From assembly GCA_035295745.1 (NCBI GenBank), contig DATGIL010000023.1, forward strand, positions 186,001 through 250,000: 64,000 nucleotides of DNA, read 5' to 3'. The position numbers were made by a program, and so were the translations under genes. Under the pieces are notes generated by a model. That model was not told where the DNA came from. It searched no databases and saw only the letters and a program-made list of their open reading frames with translations. The stretch comes from JAIQFL01 sp035295745. Lineage in GTDB: Bacteria > Acidobacteriota > Terriglobia > Bryobacterales > Bryobacteraceae. Shown here one piece after another: positions 28,959 to 36,174 of this stretch. How positions within the stretch are numbered: the stretch's first letter is position 1; every line of letters starts with the position of its first letter.

Positions 28959-29321
28959 TCAGCTCTCGGTCCGGGCACGGGATCTCTTGGCGCGCTTCAG
29001 CAGGAAATCGATGCGGCTTTCCACGTCCGGATGACGATCCTGCTCGAAATGCAATTCAGGAACATGCCGAAGGGTGAGGCGGCTTGCCAGTTCGTGACGC
29101 AGATATGCCGAGGCGTGGTCGAGCGCATCGAGCGATTTCTTCTGCTCGCGCTCGTCGCCGCGAATCACGACGCGCACGTTGGCATGGCGGCCATCCGCGC
29201 TCACATGCACCTCGATCACCTCCACCTGCAACAGGCGGGGATCGGCTGTTTCGAAGCCGATGATCTCGATCAACTCCTCCCGGACTGTCTCCGAGACCCT
29301 TAATGTGCGCCGTTCATCCAC
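28959..29321 (-). CDS. rbfA: 30S ribosome-binding factor A
   Basis: 120 residues, the usual size, with the KH-like fold pattern: RVSETVREELIEIIGFETAD, then VEVIEVHVSADGRHANVRVV, and RHVPELHFEQDRHPDVESRI near the end. RbfA acts in 16S 5'-end maturation and cold adaptation. It is the last gene of the rimP-nusA-infB-DUF503-rbfA operon, 3 bp after the DUF503 gene. Confidence 0.95.
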   Translation of the reverse strand: MDERRTLRVSETVREELIEIIGFETADPRLLQVEVIEVHVSADGRHANVRVVIRGDEREQKKSLDALDHASAYLRHELASRLTLRHVPELHFEQDRHPDVESRIDFLLKRAKRSRARTES

Positions 29322-29324
29322 GGT

Positions 29325-29609
29325 TTACAGCCACTCTACCGTCGTCTCCACCAGGGCCGGACCTAGCATGGAGGCCGATTCTTCCTCTACCGACTGGAGC
29401 ACCTTCTGCGCGTGAACCTGGGCGGACGCTACGGTGACCACGGCTATCGCCGAACGCTGCCACAGATCCTGATGGTCAATCTCCGCCACCGATACGTTGA
29501 ACTTGTTTCGCAGGCGGTCCTGCAGGCTCTTGATCACGTGCCGCTTGTCTTTCAGTGAGTGCGCTTCTTCCAGCCGTAACTCCAAAGTCAGGACGCCAAT
29601 AGTCGCCAT
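29325..29609 (-). CDS. DUF503 (YlxP-like) protein
   Basis: 94 residues with the DUF503 signature LRLEEAHSLKDKRHVIKSLQ and NVSVAEIDHQDLWQRSAIAV. Small conserved proteins of this family sit between infB and rbfA in many bacteria; their function is unsettled but context suggests ribosome assembly. Gap of 4 bp to infB and 3 bp to rbfA. Confidence 0.9.
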   Translation of the reverse strand: MATIGVLTLELRLEEAHSLKDKRHVIKSLQDRLRNKFNVSVAEIDHQDLWQRSAIAVVTVASAQVHAQKVLQSVEEESASMLGPALVETTVEWL

Positions 29610-29613
29610 TTCC

Positions 29614-32600
29614 TCAAGCGAATACTTCGGTCGCTACCCGTTCAGTGGCGAACGCTTCGATAATGTCGCCTTGCTTTACGTCGGAGAAGTTCTCAAGCGA
29701 AATGCCGCACTCCATGCCAATCTTGACTTCACTGACGTCGTCTTTGAAGCGCCGCAACGACCCGATCTTGCCGGTGTAGACCACTACGTTGTCACGCAGC
29801 AGCCGTACTTCCGAAGAACGCACAATCGTCCCGTCGGTGACCTGGCAGCCGGCCACGTTGCCCACCTTCGGAATACGGAATGTGGTGAGCACCGACGCCT
29901 TGCCTTTGTAGACTTCCTTGTACACCGGCGCCAGCAATCCGCTCATCGCGGCCTTGATCTCGTCGGTCAGGTTGTAAATGATGGTGTGCAGGCGGACGTC
30001 GACCTTCTCCTGCTCCGCCAATGCCGACGCGTTGCGTTCCGGCCGTACATTGAAGCCCACGATGATCGCGTTGGATGCAGACGCCAGCAGCACATCGCTT
30101 TCGTTGATGGCGCCGACGCCCGAGTGGATCACGCGGACCTTGACCTTCTCGTTGGAAAGCTTCTGCAGAGTCTCGGTGAGCACTTCTGCCGAACCACCCA
30201 CGTCCGTCTTGATGATGATGGGCAGTTCCTTGACCTCGCCCGACTGCATCTGCTTGTGCAGTTGCTCGAGGGTGAGGCGGCTCGACTTCGCCAGAGCGGC
30301 TTCGCGAGCCTTCTGGTCGCGGAAGTTGACGATCTGCTTGGCCTTGGCGGTATCGGTGACGACCTGGAAATCATCGCCCGCTTCCGGCAGAGATTCCAGA
30401 CCGAGCACCTCGACGGGCATCGAAGGCTCCGCTTTGCGCACCTGCGCCCCGCGATCGTTCTGCATGGCGCGGACCTTGCCGAACACGGCGCCGCAGATGA
30501 AGAAATCGCCTACGTGCAGGGTGCCGTTGCGTACCAGCACGGTGGCCACGGGCCCACGTCCACGGTCCAACTGTGCCTCGATGACCGTACCCATCGCGGG
30601 ACGGCTCGGGTTGGCCTTCAGATCCTGCATGTCGGCCACGAGAAGAATCATTTCGAGCAACAGGTCGAGGTTCTGGTGGGTCCTTGCGGAGACCGGCACC
30701 ATGACGGTGTCACCGCCCCAATCTTCGGGCAACAACCCGCGGTCGGCGAGTTGCTGTTTGATACGTTCGGGCTGCGCATCGGCCTTGTCGATCTTGTTGA
30801 TGGCGACAATGATCGGCACCTTGGCGGCGCGCGCGTGATCGATGGCCTCGAGGGTCTGGGGCATGACGCCGTCGTCCGCTCCCACCACCAGGACGACGAT
30901 GTCGGTAACTTTGGCGCCACGGGCACGCATGCGGGTGAAGGCTTCGTGACCGGGGGTGTCGATAAAGACGATCTTGCGGCCCTTCATCTCCACGTGATAG
31001 GCGCCGATGTGCTGGGTAATGCCTCCCGCCTCGCGAGCAGCCACGTTGGCCGTACGGATGGCATCGAGGAGAGAGGTCTTGCCATGATCGACGTGGCCCA
31101 TGATGGTAACCACGGGACCCCGCTTGACCAGGTCTTTCGTATCCTCGGCTTCTTCCACTGCCTGCATGGCCTCTTCTTCATAGGTCACAGTGGCGGTGGA
31201 AGCGCCGAACTCGCGGGAGACTTCCGTAGCAAGCTTGGAATCGAGGGTCTGGTTGATGGTGGCGAAGATGCCGCGATCGAGCAGCTTCTTGATCACCAGG
31301 TTGGCTTTCACGTCGAGCTTCTCGGACAACTCCTTGACCGTGATGCCCTCGGAAATGGTGATCGCGCGACTGATGGCCGGCGGTCCCGACTCCACGTGGC
31401 GCCGCGTGGGCCGTAGAATCTTCTCTTCCTCCACGCGCTCGCGCGGTTGCGGCCGGGTGGGGCGCTTGTCCCCAGGACGTCCGCCACGCGGTGCTTCAAC
31501 GGGCGGCGGTGCGAGACCCGGCTCGATCCTGCCGCGAGAGGTCGGGTGCTGCGGGCGTGGTCCGCCGGGGCCGGGACGCCCGGTAGTCGGGAGTCCGGGA
31601 CGAACGCCAGTCTTGGCGACGAGTGGTTGGCCGGGACGAATCGGGCCACGATAAATCGGCTGTCCGGGCACCGGTGGGGTGGTTTGCGGCTTCGGAATTC
31701 CTGGACGCGGAGGTTGCGGCTGCGCCGGCATGGCGGGCCGCGGCGCATTCAATTTGGCAGCCAGGTCGGGACGTGGCGGCACTACGGGACGAGCGGCGGG
31801 TTGGCCGGCAAGCGGACGGCCTTGCGGCTGCGACTGCAAAGGCGCGGAGACTGGAGGGGCTGAAGGTCCGGAACGGAACCCTTCGCGACTCTCACGGGGA
31901 GAATCGGAACGCTGCCGCGGAACTATGCTCGGACGCGGCGGCTGGGCTGCACCCGGTGCAGGACGCACTCCCTCGGTGGCAGATGCGGGGAACGGCTGGC
32001 GCGGCCCCGAGAGAATCTGGCCCGGCTTTGGTGCCCCAGGTGCCGCGCCTCCAGGCATGGGCTTGGGCGCCGTCGGTATCGGGCGGCCTGGTGCGATCAC
32101 CGCGGAAGGCGGTGTCGGCCCGTGCTGTTGTACATGGGAAGGCGTCTGCGGCGCACGGGGCGTGAGGGGCGCGGACGGCAGCACTGGCACGGAAGAGGGC
32201 GGCTTGGGAGTCGGCGATGCCGGCACTGCGGGAGGTGCCTTGGCCACGATGGGCGTGGGGGCGGGAGGCGCGGTCGGCATAGCGGGCGTCAGCGGTTTGG
32301 GACTCTCAGGCTTCGGAAATTCCGGACGAGGCGGTTCGGGACGCGGAGCATCCTTGACCTCGGGGCGTGGGATCGAGCGGCCGACGATCGGAGGATGGAT
32401 CGGACGTCCGGCCAGGGGCGGACGGATGGGTGAAGAGGGAGCCGCGGTTGGCGCGGCCGGAACGGGTTCGACGGCGGGAGCCGGCATCGGGGCAGCCTTT
32501 TCTTCGGGCGCCGCCGGATGCACTGCTTCCGCGGCGGGCCGATCGGGACGGGGTTGCGGATGCGGGGCCGGAACGCCGGCCATGCCGTCTTCTTCTTCGA

Positions 32601-32838
32601 CGTCAGGCCGCTCCGGAAGTTCTTCGGTAGCCACCGCGACCGAGCCGTCGGACTCTTCCTCGACAGCGTCGGGGACGTCGAATCCGTAATAGCGGCGCAG
32701 CTTGATAGCCACGTCTTCATCGATTGAGCTGGAGTGGGTCTTTTTTTCCTGAACGCCCAGTTCCGGGAGCCGCTCCAAAATCTCGTGAGCTTTGACTTCC
32801 AACTCCCTTGCCAGCTCGTTGATTCGAATCTTCTTCAT
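29614..32838 (-). CDS. infB: Translation initiation factor IF-2 with long Pro-rich linker
   Basis: 1074 residues. The IF2_N module is at the start (KIRINELARELEVKAHEILE). Residues about 90-480 are a very Pro/Ala/Arg-rich linker. A second IF2_N-like module (ITVKELSEKLDVKANLVIKK) precedes the G-domain with G1 GHVDHGKTSLLDAI, G3 DTPGHEAF and G4 NKIDKAD. Domains II-IV follow. It delivers initiator tRNA to the 30S subunit. The ATG has only a weak ribosome site. It follows nusA by 164 bp; no ylxR gene is found in that gap. Confidence 0.97.
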   Translation of the reverse strand: MKKIRINELARELEVKAHEILERLPELGVQEKKTHSSSIDEDVAIKLRRYYGFDVPDAVEEESDGSVAVATEELPERPDVEEEDGMAGVPAPHPQPRPDRPAAEAVHPAAPEEKAAPMPAPAVEPVPAAPTAAPSSPIRPPLAGRPIHPPIVGRSIPRPEVKDAPRPEPPRPEFPKPESPKPLTPAMPTAPPAPTPIVAKAPPAVPASPTPKPPSSVPVLPSAPLTPRAPQTPSHVQQHGPTPPSAVIAPGRPIPTAPKPMPGGAAPGAPKPGQILSGPRQPFPASATEGVRPAPGAAQPPRPSIVPRQRSDSPRESREGFRSGPSAPPVSAPLQSQPQGRPLAGQPAARPVVPPRPDLAAKLNAPRPAMPAQPQPPRPGIPKPQTTPPVPGQPIYRGPIRPGQPLVAKTGVRPGLPTTGRPGPGGPRPQHPTSRGRIEPGLAPPPVEAPRGGRPGDKRPTRPQPRERVEEEKILRPTRRHVESGPPAISRAITISEGITVKELSEKLDVKANLVIKKLLDRGIFATINQTLDSKLATEVSREFGASTATVTYEEEAMQAVEEAEDTKDLVKRGPVVTIMGHVDHGKTSLLDAIRTANVAAREAGGITQHIGAYHVEMKGRKIVFIDTPGHEAFTRMRARGAKVTDIVVLVVGADDGVMPQTLEAIDHARAAKVPIIVAINKIDKADAQPERIKQQLADRGLLPEDWGGDTVMVPVSARTHQNLDLLLEMILLVADMQDLKANPSRPAMGTVIEAQLDRGRGPVATVLVRNGTLHVGDFFICGAVFGKVRAMQNDRGAQVRKAEPSMPVEVLGLESLPEAGDDFQVVTDTAKAKQIVNFRDQKAREAALAKSSRLTLEQLHKQMQSGEVKELPIIIKTDVGGSAEVLTETLQKLSNEKVKVRVIHSGVGAINESDVLLASASNAIIVGFNVRPERNASALAEQEKVDVRLHTIIYNLTDEIKAAMSGLLAPVYKEVYKGKASVLTTFRIPKVGNVAGCQVTDGTIVRSSEVRLLRDNVVVYTGKIGSLRRFKDDVSEVKIGMECGISLENFSDVKQGDIIEAFATERVATEVFA

Positions 32839-33002
32839 AGAGAAAACGATCTAAATTCACCTGCTGCGGCACACCAAACTGCCGCTCTTCGGGCTGCCCG
32901 CTCTGCCCATTGGACCCGCGCCTACAGACGTATTGTGAGTGGGGGACCCCGCGTCTATATGTTACCAAACTCTGTCGGGGTTTCTGTGGCAAGCGCCCCT
33001 CA

Positions 33003-34508
33003 CTACTCGGCGGAGACCTCGTCCCCAGGCTCGATCTCGCCTGTTTCCCCTTCAGGCGCGGGGGACTCCGGTACTTCTTCCGTCATCTCGGGAGCAGTCT
33101 CCACAACGGATTCTGCGACCGATTCCTCGAGCGGTTCTGGGAGCGGTTCTTCTGGCGCTGGCTCCCGGATTTCTCCACCTGAATTATCTTCAAACTGGCC
33201 ATAGTAGGCGTTCACTGCGTCTTGAATCTGCTCCACCATTACCGGTCCGATGCCTTGAATGTCTTCGAGCTGTTCAGGCGTCATGGTGCCGAGCTTCTCG
33301 ATCGTCCCTACACCCGAATCGAGCAATCGCTCCACGGTCTTCTCCGGCAGCCCGTATTCGATGAGCACCGAAACTGGAGCACCCGGTGCGACCAGCGCGG
33401 CCATGGCCGATTCCACTTCCTGCCGCTTCTCTTCTTCGCTCTTGATATCGATCTTCCACCCAAGCAGCTTCGCGGCGAGGCGCACATTCTGTCCCTTTTT
33501 GCCGATGGCGAGGGAGAGCTGCGAATCGTCGACGATCACTTCCATGTGTTTATCGGTGGCATCGAGCACGCTGATGCGGCTAACCTTGGCCGGGCTCAGC
33601 GCGTGCGTGGCGAAAACTACGGGGTCTTCGGAATACTCGATGATATCGATCTTCTCCCCACGCAGTTCGCGAATGATGGACTGCACCCGCATTCCCTTCA
33701 TACCGACGCAGGCGCCCACGCTATCTACATCGCGATCGCGGCTCTGCACGGCAATTTTGGTGCGCTCGCCGGCTTCACGCGCACAGCCACGAATGGCCAC
33801 AGTTCCATCGTAGATTTCGGGGACTTCCTGTTCGAAGAGGCGCATCACCAACTCAGGTGCGGCACGCGACACCAATACCCCCGGACCTTTGCTCGACTTG
33901 TCCACCAGCTTTATGACGCAGCGGACACGGTCCCCCACGCTGTAGCCTTCCAGGCGGGACTGTTCCTTCTTTGAGAGCTTGGCTTCGGTTTTGCCGAGAT
34001 CGAGGATGTAGTCCGGTCCCTCGACGCGCTTGATGGTGCAGTTCACCAGTTCGCCGGTGCGGCCGGAATATTCGTTAAACACGGTTTCGCGCTCGGCCTC
34101 GCGAACTTTCTGAAAGATCACCTGCTTGGCGGTCTGCGCAGAGATTCTGCCGAGGGCGTCGGTATTCTTGGCAATGCGAATTTCCGCGCCGATTTCGGCA
34201 TCCGGTGTGATGCGGCGGGCCTCTGCGAGAGTCATCTCGTGGGCCGGGTCGGCCACCAATTCGACGGCTTTCTTCACCGCGTAGAGGCGAATGGCGCCGG
34301 TCTTCGGATCCATGTCGGCGACATAATCTTCATTGCTGCGATAGTGCTTGCGAGCGGCGATCAGCATGGCGTCCTTGACGGCGTCCAGCACAATCTGCGG
34401 ATCGATACCCTTTTCTTTGCTCAGAATCTCGATGGATTGAAAAATCGTTTCCAAAGTACCCTCTTTGTGCGATGAGTTTTTTTCGTTTTCGGCGGGGTTA
34501 CCACTCAA
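33003..34508 (-). CDS. nusA: Transcription termination/antitermination factor NusA
   Basis: 501 residues: N-terminal RNA-polymerase-binding domain, S1 domain (about 135-200, NCTIKRVEGPDYILDLGKTE), and KH1-KH2 (VGACVGMKGMRVQSIIRELR, LAIGKKGQNVRLAAKLLGWK). One helix-hairpin-helix-like repeat follows (GVGTIEKLGTMTPEQLEDIQ), and the last 60 residues are an acidic Glu/Pro tail. It is coupled to rimP by an 11-bp overlap. NusA commonly feeds back on this operon's leader, relevant to the hairpin upstream of rimP. Confidence 0.97.
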   Translation of the reverse strand: MSGNPAENEKNSSHKEGTLETIFQSIEILSKEKGIDPQIVLDAVKDAMLIAARKHYRSNEDYVADMDPKTGAIRLYAVKKAVELVADPAHEMTLAEARRITPDAEIGAEIRIAKNTDALGRISAQTAKQVIFQKVREAERETVFNEYSGRTGELVNCTIKRVEGPDYILDLGKTEAKLSKKEQSRLEGYSVGDRVRCVIKLVDKSSKGPGVLVSRAAPELVMRLFEQEVPEIYDGTVAIRGCAREAGERTKIAVQSRDRDVDSVGACVGMKGMRVQSIIRELRGEKIDIIEYSEDPVVFATHALSPAKVSRISVLDATDKHMEVIVDDSQLSLAIGKKGQNVRLAAKLLGWKIDIKSEEEKRQEVESAMAALVAPGAPVSVLIEYGLPEKTVERLLDSGVGTIEKLGTMTPEQLEDIQGIGPVMVEQIQDAVNAYYGQFEDNSGGEIREPAPEEPLPEPLEESVAESVVETAPEMTEEVPESPAPEGETGEIEPGDEVSAE

Positions 34509-34962
34509 ACTTCAAGTTGGCTTTCTGCACTTGGTCGAAAGGAAATCGCACCGTCTTTCCCGGCGCCATTTCGAGCGCGACGTCGCCATTTTCGAAACCG
34601 GCGAGCTTGCCTTCCCAATTGCGCCGCCCCTCGACGGCTTCCCGCAAGGTGATCTTGGCCTTTTTTCCTTGAAACCGCTGATAGTCCTGAGGTTTGGTGA
34701 GTTTACGCTCGACGCCGGGGGAGCTGACTTCCAGCGTATAGCGGCCGCCCGGAATCACGTCTTCTACATCCAAAATCGTGCCAACCTGTTGTGACACTGT
34801 CTCGCAGTCGGCGTGCGTGACGCCTTCCGGTTTGTCGATCGAGATTCGCAGAAAACGATGCTGGCCTCCGCCCTTGAGCTCGACTTCGACCAATTCCAGC
34901 CCTTCGGACTCGGCGACGCGTTTCGCGATCTCCTCAATTTTCGACGCTACAGCTTGCTGCAT
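34498..34962 (-). CDS. rimP: Ribosome maturation factor RimP
   Basis: 154 residues from the ATG at 34962. A start at 35028 is possible but would put a terminator-like hairpin inside the coding region, and its extra 22 residues are not family-like. Family features are GLELVEVELKGGG, LRISIDKPEGVTHADCETVS and YTLEVSSPGVERKLTKPQDY. RimP is needed for 30S assembly. It is the first gene of the nusA-infB operon, as in most bacteria. Confidence 0.93.
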   Translation of the reverse strand: MQQAVASKIEEIAKRVAESEGLELVEVELKGGGQHRFLRISIDKPEGVTHADCETVSQQVGTILDVEDVIPGGRYTLEVSSPGVERKLTKPQDYQRFQGKKAKITLREAVEGRRNWEGKLAGFENGDVALEMAPGKTVRFPFDQVQKANLKFEW

Positions 34963-34986
34963 CGTTCCAAATGTGTCAAATCCAAC

Positions 34987-35009
34987 AAAAAAGTGGGCTT
35001 GCGCCCACT
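34987..35009 (-). terminator. Terminator-like hairpin in the rimP-nusA-infB leader (possible attenuator)
   Basis: Read on the minus strand: AGTGGGC, a GCAA tetraloop, GCCCACT, then T6. It is a perfect 7-bp stem with a GNRA loop and a U-tract, the form of an intrinsic terminator. It lies 25 bp upstream of the rimP start and in the direction of transcription. There is no gene on that strand upstream for it to terminate within this stretch (the nearest minus-strand gene is beyond 38.8 kb), which favours an attenuator. Confidence 0.65.
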
Positions 35010-35246
35010 CCATTGGATAGACATTCAAACCACATTGTACCTTGTTTGACGCAGGTTGGGTAGGTGCCAGTTCTTTCTTCGAAAGGGCCCTGGGGCGCGG
35101 AAAGGGGGTTGGGAGTCGTCGCGCCCCTGTCTCGGTTTTGCTCAGTTAGACTCCGCGAGAGGCCAAGGCGTTGACTGGAATGGCGCGAGGAAAGATCGGG
35201 ATGGTACGTAATCGTACCGGGCTCGCAGGGTCTCAACATCGGCGGA

Positions 35247-35733
35247 AGGAAATTTCGATATTTATTCCGCGTCCTCCTTCGCGGTTCAGTTCCAGACAAT
35301 GGCATTCAGGACCGGGTACGCGAACTATGTTGGCGGCGAAGACGAAGAGCGAGTCTACGGCACTGCCGTAGACGCATCCGGCGTCATGCATGCGGCTGGC
35401 TAAACCCGCTCGCGGTGTTTTCCTGTGACGTTCAAGCTTCGCACTATAGCGGCGGAAACTCGGACGCCTTCCTGGTGAAGTTGGGCCGCGAAGGCGGGCT
35501 GCAGTTCGCCACCTACTTCGGAGGCTCAGGCGACGACTACGCCCGTGCCGTGATGGTAGACGAGCGGGATCGCGCATACATTGTGGGTACACAGACTCGG
35601 AAGATCCTCCGGTGACACGCGATGCGCTGCAGAGACAATGGATAAGTGCGGCAATCCATACTTCGCCGGCTCGATCGACTCGACGTATACGGCCACGACC
35701 GATGTTCTAGTGGTTAAGCTGAAACTTCAATTG
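35247..35733 (+). pseudogene. SBBP (beta-propeller) repeat protein remnant
   Basis: Three separated pieces in different frames match SBBP repeats: YANYVGGEDEERVYGTAVDA, GGNSDAFLVKLGREGGLQFA with TYFGGSGDDYARAVMVDERD, and CGNPYFAGSIDSTYTATTDV followed by LVVKL. Stops and frameshifts separate them (for example a TAA near 35401 and a TGA near 35613). SBBP proteins are large secreted adhesin-like proteins common in Acidobacteriota. It is clearly broken, with both ends missing. Confidence 0.7.
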
Positions 35734-35801
35734 ATGAGTAGCCGTCCCAACAAGTCGAACTTTCCGAAATCCGCAAATCGGCCGGCGACCTGGCTCATGT
35801 G

Positions 35802-35831
35802 TTGACACTCGATATCGAGTGCCGATATCAT
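35802..35831 (+). promoter_or_regulatory. Promoter with internal palindrome for the PadR-permease operon
   Basis: -35 TTGACA (35802-35807), 18-bp spacer, -10 TATCAT (35826-35831). The spacer holds the perfect 16-bp palindrome CACTCGATATCGAGTG (35806-35821), overlapping the -35 edge. It is the natural binding site for the PadR protein encoded immediately downstream, giving autorepression. A start of transcription about 7 bp after the -10 would fall at the PadR ATG, so the mRNA may be leaderless. Confidence 0.7.
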
Positions 35832-35837
35832 CGATCC

Positions 35838-36170
35838 ATGGGCAAGCCGGCCGATCTGCTGCAGGGTACTTTGGATTTGCTGATTCTTCGCACGCTCGAG
35901 TTGCGGCCCTTGCATGGTGTCGGCGTGGCCGACCGGATCGAGCAGGTAACGCGCGGCGTTTTCCTGGTCGGTCCCGGATCGCTCTTCCCGGCGTTGCATC
36001 GTCTCGAAGAGAAGGGCTGGATTGCGGGGGAGTGGGGGCAACTGGAAAACGGGCGGCGCGCCCGGTTCTATGCCATTACGCGCTCCGGCCGCGCGCAATT
36101 GACCAAAGAGAAGCGCAATTGGGAAAAGGTCTACACAGCGGTGAACCAGGTGCTCACCGGGGAGGGCTGA
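35838..36170 (+). CDS. PadR-family transcriptional regulator
   Basis: 110 residues from the ATG at 35838; the longer frame from 35799 would run through the promoter. The winged-helix PadR signature is LLQGTLDLLILRTLELRPLH, then SLFPALHRLEEKGWIAGEWG, and RRARFYAITRSGRAQL. In Acidobacteriota such PadR genes typically precede duplicated MacB/FtsX permeases, as here (4-bp gap). Likely autorepressor through the palindrome in its promoter; the inducer is unknown. Confidence 0.92.
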   Translation: MGKPADLLQGTLDLLILRTLELRPLHGVGVADRIEQVTRGVFLVGPGSLFPALHRLEEKGWIAGEWGQLENGRRARFYAITRSGRAQLTKEKRNWEKVYTAVNQVLTGEG

Positions 36171-36174
36171 ACCA

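Noticed and set aside
29497..31416. 639-codon plus-strand frame
   Set aside because: Antisense shadow of infB caused by high GC; its His/Asp/Arg-rich composition is the mirror of IF-2 codons.
31679..32689. Gly/Ala-rich plus-strand frames opposite infB, and 12065-12784 opposite rho
   Set aside because: Mirror images of the Pro/Ala-rich low-complexity tails on the minus strand.
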